Of a DNA stretch of 64,000 bases, positions 10,874 to 19,328 are shown piece after piece. Under the pieces are notes generated by a model. It had not been told where the DNA came from. It saw only the letters and a list, made by a program, of their open reading frames with translations, and did not search any database. This DNA comes from Streptomyces spiralis (GTDB lineage: Bacteria; Actinomycetota; Actinomycetes; Streptomycetales; Streptomycetaceae). The translations under genes were made by a program, and so were the position numbers. The stretch is from assembly GCF_014654675.1 (NCBI RefSeq), contig NZ_BNBC01000027.1:1-64000 (forward strand). Reading direction: 5' to 3'. Positions within the stretch are counted from its first letter, which is position 1. The number at the start of each line of letters is the position of its first letter.

Positions 10874-10906
10874 GGGGGCCCGTACACCGGCTGTGTACGG
10901 GCCCCC
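10874..10906. terminator. Strong hairpin between convergent genes
   Basis: A perfect 14-bp stem (10874-10887 pairing with 10893-10906, GGGGGCCCGTACAC on the left) and a 5-base loop. It lies just after the DsbA-like gene and just before the stop of the gene on the other strand, so it can end transcription from both sides. Confidence 0.85.
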
Positions 10907-10932
10907 GGGGCGGTGTTCCTACGACGGAGGAA

Positions 10933-13251
10933 CTACTCCCGGGCGGTCCTTCGGCGCCGCATCCACCACAGGAGGGCTCCACCGGCCACGGCGAGTGCCG
11001 CGGCGATGCCGCTGATCAGGCCGATCGGGGCGTCGTTGCCGGTGTGGGCGAGGTCCCCGCCGGGCTCGCCGGGTGCCGGGGCCGGGGAGACGGGCGCACT
11101 GGCCGTGGGTGCCGGACTGGGGGTGCTGCCGCCGCCCTGGCTGTGGGTCGGGGAGGGGGTCGGCCCGGTCGTCTGCGTCGGGGTGGGCGTCGGCTGCCCG
11201 CCGCCGCTGCCGGTGTCGTCGGCGGCGGTGTTGCCGCCGAGGAGCAGCTGTCCCTTCGCGTCGGTGTCGTCGGTGAGGGTCCGCACGCCGGTCTGCGTCT
11301 GCCGCGGCAGATAGCGGTGCTCGACGGTGAAGCGGGCCTTGCTGACGTTCTGCTTGGGCTGCTTGCTCATGTCGACGCCGCCCACGATGTAGATCTGCGT
11401 GGTGCCGTTGGCGGGGACGTCGTACTGGAACTCGCCGTGCGTGTAGATGTAGCGGTACTTCTGGAACAGGGCCTCGCGGGTCCAGTTCTGGTTGGGGGCG
11501 CGCAGCGGCCAGCGGGAGACGTCACCACTGTTGATGATCTTGTGGTAGTCGGTGGGCGCCTTGGCGTCCTGCTGGCGGATGTACTCCGCCGCGACACGGG
11601 CGGTGTAGACGCGCCGCAGATCCGCGTACTGGGGAGCGGTGTTGATGGTCTTCTCTACCGCGGGCACGATCATGCGGTCGATGACGCGCTGGGCCGCCCT
11701 GGTCTCCGCCTCGTTCGGGGTGCAGATCGGTTCGCCGGGGCCCGGGGTGCGCGTGGTCTGTGCCGTCGACTTCAGGCGCAGCGGGGTGTCCAGGATGTAG
11801 ATGCCGCCGTCCTGCTCGCGGACCTGCGCGGTCTTCGGCTCGATCCAGTTGCGCAGGCCGGGCATGCACGGGCGGCCGTTCTGCTTGGGCAGGGCCGCCC
11901 AGTACCGCTTGCCCAGGTCGGTCTTGGGGTCCATGGCCTTGTAGAAGTCGTGCTTCATCCGGAGGTCGGCCTCCAGCAGCACACGTCCGGCGTCGGTCTT
12001 GCCGAACCTGGCGTCCATGATGCGGTCGGGCTCGTCCGGGTTGAGGTTGACCCAGAACTTGTCGGGGGTCAGGGCGAGCCAGGTGAAGAACGCGTCGGAG
12101 ATGAGCTGGGCCTTCGCCTTGCCGCCCCAGCCGGACCGCTCGCTGGGGTCCTCCTTCGCGTCGAACGCGAAGTCGACGCCCTTGCCCTTGACCGGCTTGC
12201 CGATGTACTTCAGGTCCAGCGTGGAGAAGTCCACGCCACCGGGGCCGCGGGGAAGGCCGCCCGGGTTGGCCATCCGCGTGCGCTCCAGCTGTCGCGCCAT
12301 GTCCGCCGGAGTGGGCCGGGACTGGCGGATCAGGTCGGTGGCGCCGCCCCGGCTGGTACCTGACTGGCCGGGTGGCTGCAACAGGTTGCTCGTGGCGCGC
12401 TGACCGCCCTTCGGGGCGAGTTCCACGCGGTCGGAGCGGTAGTTGTACTCGGTGACCCGGTTTCCGCCGGCGGTCTGCCTCAGTTCCCTCAGGAAGTTCT
12501 TCGCGTCGCTCTTCTGCTCCTCGGCGAAGACGTACTTCATCCGGGAGTCCTTCCAGGCGGGGTCCTTGGCCCAGGCCCGGTCCTTGGGTATCTGCTCCCG
12601 CTCGGGGGAGCCGTTGGACTTGATCTCCAGGATCTGCTTCGTGCTCTTGTTGTAGGCGTCGAGCTTGCGCCGGTAGGTCTTGCCGGTGTCGGGGTCCTTG
12701 AACTCGACCTCCTTCTGGCAGATCCAGTCCGGTCCGACCAGGCCGTGATCCTTGATCACCTTGCGCTCGAAGGCGTAACCGCGGGGGTAGTTGCCGGAGT
12801 TGGTGATGTACTTGGCGTCACGCCAGTCGGTGAAGTCCGCCCACGCGGTGGGGTTCTTCTTCCTGGCCTGGAGCCAGGACCACCAGATCCGGTCGACGGG
12901 CTTGGACTTCGGAGGCTGCTTCGCCAGCTTGTCCAGCCGGTCGATGTCCTCCTGGGACGGGCCCTGGAGGCCGTCCCACTGCTTGGCCGGGTTGACGTAC
13001 TCGTAGGTGTCCCACTGGGACTTGGCGCGGGAGGCGTCGAACTCCGGCAGGCCGACGGTCGGACTCGTGGTGCTGGGCAGGCCGTACATCTCGTCGCAGC
13101 GCTTGCCCGGGTCCAGCGGCTTGGGCGCCGGAGCGGCCTGCGCGGACGTCAGCCCGGTCAGGCCGGTGACGGCCATGACCGATACGCACATCAGAGTCAG
13201 CGAAGAGCGGCCCAGAGCGCGCAGTCGCCCTGTTCTGGTCGATAATGTCAC
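10933..13251 (-). CDS. Wall-anchored surface protein with PD-(D/E)xK nuclease-like region
   Basis: 772 residues. Residues 1-40 are a Sec signal (basic start, LMCVSVMAVTGLTGLTS, AQA-AP cleavage site). The C-terminus is a Pro/Thr/Ser-rich stalk (about 670-730), then LAHTG at about 734, a hydrophobic helix and MRRRRTARE: a sortase signal of the LAxTG type used by class E sortases in streptomycetes. The middle reads GYAFERKVIKD (E162), then RRKLDAY (D198) and ILEIKS (E209, K211): G-x-x-FE, then D-x10-E-x-K, the layout of a PD-(D/E)xK nuclease fold. A second conserved block lies at about 345-455 (GVDFAFDAKED, PDKFWVNLNPDEPDRI, AGRVLLEADLRMK); I know of no function for it. Nuclease activity is inferred from four residues only. 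Confidence 0.8.
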   Translation of the reverse strand: MTLSTRTGRLRALGRSSLTLMCVSVMAVTGLTGLTSAQAAPAPKPLDPGKRCDEMYGLPSTTSPTVGLPEFDASRAKSQWDTYEYVNPAKQWDGLQGPSQEDIDRLDKLAKQPPKSKPVDRIWWSWLQARKKNPTAWADFTDWRDAKYITNSGNYPRGYAFERKVIKDHGLVGPDWICQKEVEFKDPDTGKTYRRKLDAYNKSTKQILEIKSNGSPEREQIPKDRAWAKDPAWKDSRMKYVFAEEQKSDAKNFLRELRQTAGGNRVTEYNYRSDRVELAPKGGQRATSNLLQPPGQSGTSRGGATDLIRQSRPTPADMARQLERTRMANPGGLPRGPGGVDFSTLDLKYIGKPVKGKGVDFAFDAKEDPSERSGWGGKAKAQLISDAFFTWLALTPDKFWVNLNPDEPDRIMDARFGKTDAGRVLLEADLRMKHDFYKAMDPKTDLGKRYWAALPKQNGRPCMPGLRNWIEPKTAQVREQDGGIYILDTPLRLKSTAQTTRTPGPGEPICTPNEAETRAAQRVIDRMIVPAVEKTINTAPQYADLRRVYTARVAAEYIRQQDAKAPTDYHKIINSGDVSRWPLRAPNQNWTREALFQKYRYIYTHGEFQYDVPANGTTQIYIVGGVDMSKQPKQNVSKARFTVEHRYLPRQTQTGVRTLTDDTDAKGQLLLGGNTAADDTGSGGGQPTPTPTQTTGPTPSPTHSQGGGSTPSPAPTASAPVSPAPAPGEPGGDLAHTGNDAPIGLISGIAAALAVAGGALLWWMRRRRTARE

Positions 13252-13460
13252 GATGCGTGTGTCCCCCTGGGGGCCCAGCAGAGCAGAGCTCTGTGGCGTC
13301 AGGGGCCCCCGTGCAGTGTGTGGCGCCGCAGAGCAACCCCAACCTTAGAAGTTCCTGTGTGCGGAAATCGCCGACACGTTCGACGCGTACACGGTCAACT
13401 CGGTTCTTTCGCAGGACTTTTACAAGAGCGGCCGCCCGGCGGGCGCTACGGTCGGTTGCC

Positions 13461-13970
13461 ATGACCGAAGAGGAGTACGAGAACCTGCGGGAGCTGGACC
13501 GGCTGCGGGCGGACAATCCGCAGCTGAACGACTGGCTGGAGTCGATGCGGAAGAGGTTCCCGGCCTGGAACGAACGGCACGGTGGAGGCTGGGACTTCGG
13601 CCTGGCGTCCATCGGGCGCCTCCAGGAACTGGTGCGGGACGTCTACGACGGCAGCTGTGCGCGGGCGGACGCCGACAAGGACAGCGACTTTCTGCAGGTC
13701 GCCTCCTGGTATCTGGGGGAGGTCCACAACCGGCACTACGGGTCGGTGTGGCAGTGGCACCCGGACTCGCTCACGGTCGACCCGCCCGTCCGCCCGTTCG
13801 TCATCCAGCCGTTCGAGCGGTTGGAGGAGTTCCCCGACGAGGACGGCATCGAGGAGGACGGCCGTCCCGTGTACACACCGGTGGAACGGCTGTGCGGATT
13901 CATGCTCCCGGACCAGGGGGACCTGGTCGAGGACACGTTGATCCACGTACCGCCCTCGGACCGCTCCTGA
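13461..13970 (+). CDS. Uncharacterised acidic protein, divergent from the surface protein
   Basis: 169 residues, acidic, no signal peptide or membrane segment. I recognise no firm family. Visible features: a charged helical start (MTEEEYENLRELDRLRADNP), a helical middle (SIGRLQELVRDVYDG) and the phrase ASWYLGEVHNRHYGSVWQWHPDS, which recalls a Y-L-G-E-x-x motif seen in several uncharacterised bacterial families, some placed beside toxins. It starts 209 bases from the surface protein's start on the other strand and so shares its promoter region. An immunity role toward the neighbouring nuclease-like protein is one possibility, without direct support. The ATG at 13461 was chosen because upstream codons in this frame lack protein-like composition. 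Confidence 0.7.
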   Translation: MTEEEYENLRELDRLRADNPQLNDWLESMRKRFPAWNERHGGGWDFGLASIGRLQELVRDVYDGSCARADADKDSDFLQVASWYLGEVHNRHYGSVWQWHPDSLTVDPPVRPFVIQPFERLEEFPDEDGIEEDGRPVYTPVERLCGFMLPDQGDLVEDTLIHVPPSDRS

Positions 13971-14039
13971 GCCCGGGGAACCGCCGTCGCGAAGAGCCTG
14001 CCCGGAAAGTGAACGTGGGTGGCGAGGACAGACCCGGAG

Positions 14040-14528
14040 TCAGGGATTCGGTCGTTCGCGCTGGGCCCGGACGGACGCCGACGCTCCTCCACCGGTCAGG
14101 CCGCCGAGCCAGAGTCGCAGCAGGACCAGTGAGACGGCCGCGGCGAGAACGGTGAACGCCGTCATGGCCGGTTCGAGCGGGCCGGCGTGGGCACCGATCG
14201 TCCGGACCACGACGAGCGGGAGCACGACCAGGAACAGCAAGGGCAACAGCGTCACCCGCGTCGAGCGGCGCCGCGGCAGCCGGGCGGGGACGGGGGCCGG
14301 GCCGGAGCCGGCCGGCACCGGAGGGCCGGTCAGAGGCGGGGCGAGCGACGCGCCGACCCACCACAGGAGCGTCAGCAGCGCTGTCAGGGCCGCCCGGCCC
14401 ACCGCCCTGTCGCGCAGGACTGCGCATTCCGGGACCGGGAAGAGCAGTTCCAGTGTGGTGACGGCGCAACTCACCAGTGCCGCCGTGCCGGTTGTCCGGC
14501 ACCACCAGGTCGCGCGCCTCAACTGCAC
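14040..14528 (-). CDS. Small hypothetical membrane protein
   Basis: 162 residues from a GTG at 14528. Four hydrophobic stretches are visible: about 15-33, 43-62 (AALTALLTLLWWVGASL), 93-110 (LLPLLFLVVLPLVVV) and 120-142 (MTAFTVLAAAVSLVLLRLWLG). Between them is a Pro/Arg-rich loop. I recognise no family. It faces the 13461 gene tail to tail and has no close neighbour on its own strand. The other frames here give only low-quality translations, so this is the best candidate, but it could be a lineage-specific gene. Confidence 0.55.
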   Translation of the reverse strand: MQLRRATWWCRTTGTAALVSCAVTTLELLFPVPECAVLRDRAVGRAALTALLTLLWWVGASLAPPLTGPPVPAGSGPAPVPARLPRRRSTRVTLLPLLFLVVLPLVVVRTIGAHAGPLEPAMTAFTVLAAAVSLVLLRLWLGGLTGGGASASVRAQRERPNP

Positions 14529-14652
14529 GGCACGGCTGCTGCGTTCCGTGGATCCCCCCGGGATGTCGGCACATTCGACCGGATCATACGGCCCTTCTCG
14601 CCCGTGGCATCGCCGAATGACGCGTGCGCCCCGCGCCCCGTCGGGCGCCCGG

Positions 14653-16179
14653 TCAGGCCGCTTTCCGGGTGGCGCGGTAGAGGGCCTCGGAGGTGGTGAT
14701 CAGCTCGCGCTGTTCCTGCTCGGAGCCCACCATCGGCTGGGAGCCGTTGAGCGGCACCTGGGCGCTCTCGGGCAGGAACTTCACGGTCAGCAGGCCGATG
14801 GCGCCGGCCAGCATCAGGTAGTAGGCGGGCATCAGGTCGTCACCGGTGCCGTTGACCAGGGCCGCGGTGACCAGCGGGGTGGTGCCGCCGAACGCGGCGA
14901 CGGCGAAGTTGAAGCCGATGCCCATCGCGGCGTAGCGGACGGCGGTCGGGAAGAGCGCGGGCAGGGTCGCGGCGCTGGGCGCGGCGAAGCAGGCCAGCAG
15001 CGTGGACAGGATCAGCACGCCGAAGACGGGCGGCCAGGTGCCGTGCATCCTGATCAGCAGGAAGGCGGGGACGGAGAGGACGATCATCGCGGCGGCCGCC
15101 ACGGCATAGACGGGACGGCGGCCCACGTGGTCGCTGAGCCGGCCGATGAAGGTGATCAGCAGCACGATCCAGACCATGCCCAGCAGCACCAGGAGGTCCG
15201 CGGAGCCGCTGGAGCGGTGGAGGGTCTCCGTCTGGTAGGTGGGCAGATAGCCGGTCACCATGTAGTTGGTGACGTTGTAGAGCAGCACGATGCCCATGCA
15301 GACGAGCAGGGCCTCCCAGTGGTTCTTGACGATGGTCCTGAACTCGCTGCCCGCCGACTTCTGGGCGAGGCCCTTCTCGTGCTCGTCCAGCTGCTGCTGG
15401 AAGGCGGGCGACTCCTCCAGCTTCAGCCGCATGTACAGGCCGATGGCACCCAGGGGCCCGGCGATCAGGAACGGGACGCGCCAGCCCCAGGCGATCATCT
15501 GGTCGTCGGTCAGGGCGAAGTTCAGCAGGGTGACCAGGGCGGAGCCCAGCGCGTAACCGACGAAGGTGCCGAAGTCCAGCCAGCTGGAGAGGAAGCCGCG
15601 GCGCCGGTCGGGGGAGTACTCGGCCACGAAGGTGGTCGCGCCGCCGTACTCGCCGCCGGTGGAGAAGCCCTGGACCATACGGGCCAGCAGCAGGAGCACC
15701 GGCGCGGCGATGCCGATGGTCGAGTAACCGGGGATCACACCGATGGCGAACGTGCCGATCGCCATCATGATCATGGTGGTGGCGAGGACCTTCTGCCGGC
15801 CCAGGCGGTCGCCGAGGGGCCCGAACACCAGACCGCCCAGCGGCCGCACCACGAACGCCGCGGCGAAGGTCGCGAAGGAGGAGATCACCTGGGCGCCCGG
15901 TGAGGCGCCGGGGAAGAAGACCTTGCCGATGGTGGCGGCGAGGTAGCTGTAGACGCCGAAGTCGAACCACTCCATGCAGTTTCCGAGGGCGGAGGCCCCG
16001 ACCGCGCGCCTGAGCAGCGGCGGCTCCACGATCCGGACGTCCTCCTCGCGCAGGGCGCGCCTGCTCCGGCGCAGCTTGCGGGTCAGCTCCTCACGGACCT
16101 GATGGGGCAGGTGCGCGACGGTGTTCCGCGGCCCTTCCGCGCCGGACGGGCCGCCCTGACCCTCTGGGGTCACATCCAC
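14653..16179 (-). CDS. MHS-family (ProP-like) metabolite:proton symporter
   Basis: 508 residues from a GTG at 16179, which has AAGG 8 bases upstream; the frame stays open beyond this but runs into the next gene. The N-terminal cytoplasmic part is followed by ASALGNCMEWFDFGVYSYLA, the first helix of the metabolite:H+ symporter branch of the major facilitator superfamily. The signature loop GLVFGPLGDRLGRQKVL and the RMVQGFSTGGEYGG motif are both intact. About 12 helices are seen. Close relatives of this type are annotated as proline/betaine (ProP) or carboxylate transporters; the substrate is not readable. A PRC-barrel gene precedes it on the same strand with a 53-base gap, so the two may be co-transcribed. 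Confidence 0.85.
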   Translation of the reverse strand: MDVTPEGQGGPSGAEGPRNTVAHLPHQVREELTRKLRRSRRALREEDVRIVEPPLLRRAVGASALGNCMEWFDFGVYSYLAATIGKVFFPGASPGAQVISSFATFAAAFVVRPLGGLVFGPLGDRLGRQKVLATTMIMMAIGTFAIGVIPGYSTIGIAAPVLLLLARMVQGFSTGGEYGGATTFVAEYSPDRRRGFLSSWLDFGTFVGYALGSALVTLLNFALTDDQMIAWGWRVPFLIAGPLGAIGLYMRLKLEESPAFQQQLDEHEKGLAQKSAGSEFRTIVKNHWEALLVCMGIVLLYNVTNYMVTGYLPTYQTETLHRSSGSADLLVLLGMVWIVLLITFIGRLSDHVGRRPVYAVAAAAMIVLSVPAFLLIRMHGTWPPVFGVLILSTLLACFAAPSAATLPALFPTAVRYAAMGIGFNFAVAAFGGTTPLVTAALVNGTGDDLMPAYYLMLAGAIGLLTVKFLPESAQVPLNGSQPMVGSEQEQRELITTSEALYRATRKAA

Positions 16180-16232
16180 ACCGTGCCGCCTTGCCTGTTC
16201 GTCCTCCGACCCCGACGGTGGTCCTCGCCCGC

Positions 16233-16589
16233 TCAGCGGCGGGCGAGGCGCCGCTCGCCGCCGGCACCGGGGTTGTAGGCCAGTTCGTAGTGGCCGAAGA
16301 CGGAGGGTTCCTCCGTGGCGGGCAGGACGCCGTCGGTGTCGATCGACGGTGCCTGCTTCACCACCTTCTTGGTGTAGGCGACCTTCACATAGCCCGGGCC
16401 GACGGTCGCGCCGATGAGCGGGACGAACGCCAGGCGCCGCCGGGTCGGCACGCCCACCGTGACCGTCGCGAAGAAGGGCTCGTCGGTCGTGGTGTCGACG
16501 TAGACGGACTCCAGTGTGCCGATCTTGCCGCCGTCCGCATCGACGACGTCGTGTCCGCGCCATTCACGGATGTCGCCGGCCTCGAACAT
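16233..16589 (-). CDS. PRC-barrel domain protein
   Basis: 118 residues. MFEAGDIREWRGHDVVDADGGKIGTLESVYVDTTTDEPFFATVTVG is a PRC-barrel fold (about residues 1-75), with GRxVVDxxGxKIGxLxxVYVDxxTxxPxWxxV-like spacing. A basic, flexible tail ends the protein. PRC-barrel proteins without further domains are cytoplasmic, common in actinomycetes and linked to stress, but their biochemical role is unknown. The ATG at 16589 is preceded by GGAGGT at a 6-base spacing; a GTG one codon earlier is too close to that site. It sits just upstream of the MHS transporter. Confidence 0.85.
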   Translation of the reverse strand: MFEAGDIREWRGHDVVDADGGKIGTLESVYVDTTTDEPFFATVTVGVPTRRRLAFVPLIGATVGPGYVKVAYTKKVVKQAPSIDTDGVLPATEEPSVFGHYELAYNPGAGGERRLARR

Positions 16590-16722
16590 CACTGACCTCC
16601 AGGGGGAAGGTGCTCCGGGGCTCCTGGATCACGGGAATCTCGGATTCCGGGGTGGACTCCTTCTCTTGTTCCCCGGATGCCCGACTTCATCGTGGTCCGG
16701 CCGCGGGGTGCGTCCGGACGGG

Positions 16723-18345
16723 TCACAAGGCCGCGTCCCGGTGGGTGGGGCGCCCGGCCAGGACGGTGAGCAGCACGGGCAGCCCGGCCAGGTCGGTGTC
16801 GGCGACGGTGAGGGGGTTGTCGGCGAGGACGGTGAGGTCGGCGCGGTGGCCGACGGCGAGCCGGCCGGCCTCGTGCTCCTCGCCGGCCGCCCACGCCGGG
16901 TTGACGGTGACGGCCTGGAGCGCCCGCAGCGGGGTGAGGGCCTGCTCGGCGCCGTGCGGGGGCCGGGTGAGGTCTCGGCTCGGACGCCGGTGGCGGCCGC
17001 CGGCCATGACGGCGAGCGGCGGATAGGGGGCGATCGGCCAGTCGGAGCCCAGGACGACCCGTGCGCCGGCCTCCCACAGGTCCCGGCAGCGCCATGCGCG
17101 CGAGGCCCGCTCCTCGCCCAGGCGGCGCGACCAGTTGTCGGTGTGGTCGGCGCGGGTGAACTCGCAGCAGTGCGTGGGCTGCATGGACGCGACGACCCCG
17201 AGCCGCGCGAAGCGGTGCACGGTGTCGTCCGGGACGGTCTCGATGTGCTCCACGCGGTGCCGCACCCCGGTGTCGCCGTGGGCGAGGGCCTTCTCGACGG
17301 AGTCGAGGACATGACGGACCGCCGCGTCGCCGATGGCGTGGGTGGCGGTGGGCACCCCGGCGCGGTGCAGCTCGTCCACCACCCGGGTGTACTCGTGCGG
17401 GTCGGGCCAGAAGGCGTGCGTGGACTCCCCGTGGCAGTCGGGGCGCTCCAGCCAGGCCGTGCCGTTGTCGATGGTGCCGTCCATGAACATCTTCACGCCG
17501 GCGACCCGCCACAGGCGGCCTCCGGTGCCCTGGAGCCGGATCAGCCCGTCCACCGCGTCCGCGTCGGCGCCCGGCTGGCACCAGGGGGCGATGCGGAAGC
17601 GCAGCGGGAGATCGCCGGAGGCCTCCAGCGCCTCGTACACGGCCAGGCTGTCGCCGTTGGCGTCCATGGCATGGCCACCGGTGAGGCCCGCGGCGGCCAT
17701 GCCGCGCAGCACGGCGGCGGTGCGCTCGCGCAGCTCGGCGGCGGTCGGCCTGGGCGCCACCGCGTCCACGAGCCCGCACGCGGCGTCCTCCAGGAGCAGG
17801 CCGGTGGGCCGGCCGTCGGCGTCGCAGACGATCTCGGCGGCCTGCTCGAAGCGGCGGGGTCCGTCGATGCCGGCCAGCTCCAGGGCGCGGGCGCTGGCCA
17901 GCATGGAGTGCGCGTCGAACAGGTCGATGGCGGCCGGGATGCCGTTGAGGACGGGTTCCAGTGCGGCGGCGCCGACGGGCGCGTCGCCGAAGACGTTGGG
18001 GTCCAGTCCCCAGCCGCGCAGCCACGCACCCGGCGCCAGGCGGGAGGCCTCGCGGGCGAGGGCTTCGCGGACGGCCGTCAGGTCGGCGCAGGCGGACAGG
18101 TCGACGCCCGTGGTGCGCTCGGCGCCGGAGACCGGGTGCAGGTGCCCGTCGACGAAGCCCGGGGTGACCACGGCGCCCTTGAGGTCGATCACGGTGGTGG
18201 CCTGCCCGGCCAGCGCGCGGGTCTCGCGGTCGTCGCCGAGGTGGGTGATCCGGCCGCCGTCCGCCGCGAGCGCGGAGTGCGGGAGCAGCTCGCCCGTGAC
18301 GGGATCGAGCAGCCGGGCGGAGAGCAGGACGAGGTCGGCGGGCAC
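16723..18345 (-). CDS. YtcJ-type metal-dependent amidohydrolase
   Basis: 540 residues. The N-terminal beta-sandwich strands (ADLVLLSARLLDPVTGE) lead into TPGFVDGHLHPV, the first metal-binding HxH of the amidohydrolase superfamily (about residues 60-70). Further ligands are visible in GVKMFMDGTIDNGTAWL, THAIGDAAVRHVLD, RHRVEHIETV and VVLGSDWPIAPYPP. The order GxDxxxxxG, HAIGD, HIE, GSDWP matches the amidohydrolase-3/YtcJ group. These hydrolyse amide or ring C-N bonds; the substrate is unknown. It lies downstream of the TetR gene on the same strand. The NCS1 permease on the other side of that TetR would import a nucleobase or hydantoin-like compound, which fits a ring-opening hydrolase. Confidence 0.85.
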   Translation of the reverse strand: MPADLVLLSARLLDPVTGELLPHSALAADGGRITHLGDDRETRALAGQATTVIDLKGAVVTPGFVDGHLHPVSGAERTTGVDLSACADLTAVREALAREASRLAPGAWLRGWGLDPNVFGDAPVGAAALEPVLNGIPAAIDLFDAHSMLASARALELAGIDGPRRFEQAAEIVCDADGRPTGLLLEDAACGLVDAVAPRPTAAELRERTAAVLRGMAAAGLTGGHAMDANGDSLAVYEALEASGDLPLRFRIAPWCQPGADADAVDGLIRLQGTGGRLWRVAGVKMFMDGTIDNGTAWLERPDCHGESTHAFWPDPHEYTRVVDELHRAGVPTATHAIGDAAVRHVLDSVEKALAHGDTGVRHRVEHIETVPDDTVHRFARLGVVASMQPTHCCEFTRADHTDNWSRRLGEERASRAWRCRDLWEAGARVVLGSDWPIAPYPPLAVMAGGRHRRPSRDLTRPPHGAEQALTPLRALQAVTVNPAWAAGEEHEAGRLAVGHRADLTVLADNPLTVADTDLAGLPVLLTVLAGRPTHRDAAL

Positions 18346-18574
18346 GTGGGGCTCCTTCGCGCTGGGCGGGTGGGTGCGGGGCTGGGGTGTGCGTGTGTGC
18401 GGGGATACGGCGGTACGGCTCCGCCGCCGGGTGCGGACCGGCCGGAGGGCGTGCGGGGTCGGCCCGCGTCATGCCGACCGGTGGTGGGCGCGGGCGCGGG
18501 TGTGTGCTGTGGTGGCTGTGCGCCGGTGGATCTACGGTGCGGCGCCGCTGCCGTATGACGTACGGCGTCGCGCG

Positions 18575-19234
18575 TCAGTGGGCCCGGTGCGTCCCGGGCG
18601 CCGACATGAGGGTGAGGAGGCTGCCCTTCTGCAGGTCCAGTTCGCGTTCCGCGGTGGTGACGGCCATGTTCGCCACCGTGGGGGAGCGGTCGCCGCGGTC
18701 CGTGTTGGCGTGGGCGCCGAGGCCGTCGAGGACGACGAGGATCTGGACGGCGGTCTCCATGGGGTCGTCGGTGTGGAAGACGCCGGCCTCGGTTCCCTCG
18801 CGGATCAGCCCGCTCAGCCGGTTCCGCCACAGCGCCTCCTGCCGGGCGACCCGGTCCGCCAGGGTGGGCCGGTAGCGGCTCAGGTGGCGGGCGTTGAGCC
18901 ACAGGCGGCTCACCCCGTCGTAGCTCTCCCCGACGGTCAGGGAGAAGAAGCGTGCCAGGCGCTCGACCGGGCCGTCCGTGGGCCGTCCGGCCGGGATCAG
19001 CTCGTCCAGCTCGGCCGTCGCCGCGACCCCGAAGGCCTCCGCGACCAGGTCCTCCGTGACCGGGAAGTAGTGACCGATCAGGCCGGGCCGCACCGCGAGT
19101 TCGTCCGCGACCCGGCGGACCGTGATGCACTCCAGCCCCTCGGTCAGGGCGATCGCCGCCGCGGCGGAGACGATCTCGGTCCGGCGCTCCTCGGGGGTTT
19201 TGCGCACTCGTTTCGACTGAACGCTTGACGCCAT
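18575..19234 (-). CDS. TetR-family repressor of the permease/amidohydrolase locus
   Basis: 219 residues from the ATG at 19234. The N-terminal HTH is RTEIVSAAAAIALTEGLECITVRRVADELAVRPGLIGHYFPVTEDLVAEAF (about residues 17-67), with GLIGHYF as the recognition helix. The C-terminal ligand domain resembles BetI/RutR-like members (DPMETAVQILVVLDGLGAHA). The frame runs further upstream, but that part is not TetR-like and would cover the promoter. Between this start and the divergent NCS1 permease are two 18-base dyads (19247-19287), so the protein most likely represses both directions and responds to the transported compound. The amidohydrolase gene lies downstream on the same strand. Confidence 0.9.
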   Translation of the reverse strand: MASSVQSKRVRKTPEERRTEIVSAAAAIALTEGLECITVRRVADELAVRPGLIGHYFPVTEDLVAEAFGVAATAELDELIPAGRPTDGPVERLARFFSLTVGESYDGVSRLWLNARHLSRYRPTLADRVARQEALWRNRLSGLIREGTEAGVFHTDDPMETAVQILVVLDGLGAHANTDRGDRSPTVANMAVTTAERELDLQKGSLLTLMSAPGTHRAH

Positions 19235-19246
19235 GCCCCGCACGCT

Positions 19247-19287
19247 ATTGGATGTGCGACCAATAATCAATTGGACGCGTGACCAAT
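19247..19287. promoter_or_regulatory. Twin TetR operators ATTGG-N8-CCAAT
   Basis: Two 18-base elements have the same arms: ATTGGATGTGCGACCAAT at 19247-19264 and ATTGGACGCGTGACCAAT at 19270-19287. They start 23 bases apart, about two helical turns, and sit 13 bases from the TetR start and 42 bases from the permease start. Perfect 5-base arms and the divergent setting make these the operators of the adjacent TetR. Confidence 0.8.
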
Positions 19288-19328
19288 AGACGAGGTTTCC
19301 GTCAGGGCCCGTCGGTGCGGAGGACTCC

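Noticed and set aside
14653-16563. Taking the MHS transporter start at 16563
   Set aside because: The extra part is an Arg/Gly-rich translation that covers the PRC-barrel gene in another frame; a GTG at 16179 with a ribosome site fits the family.
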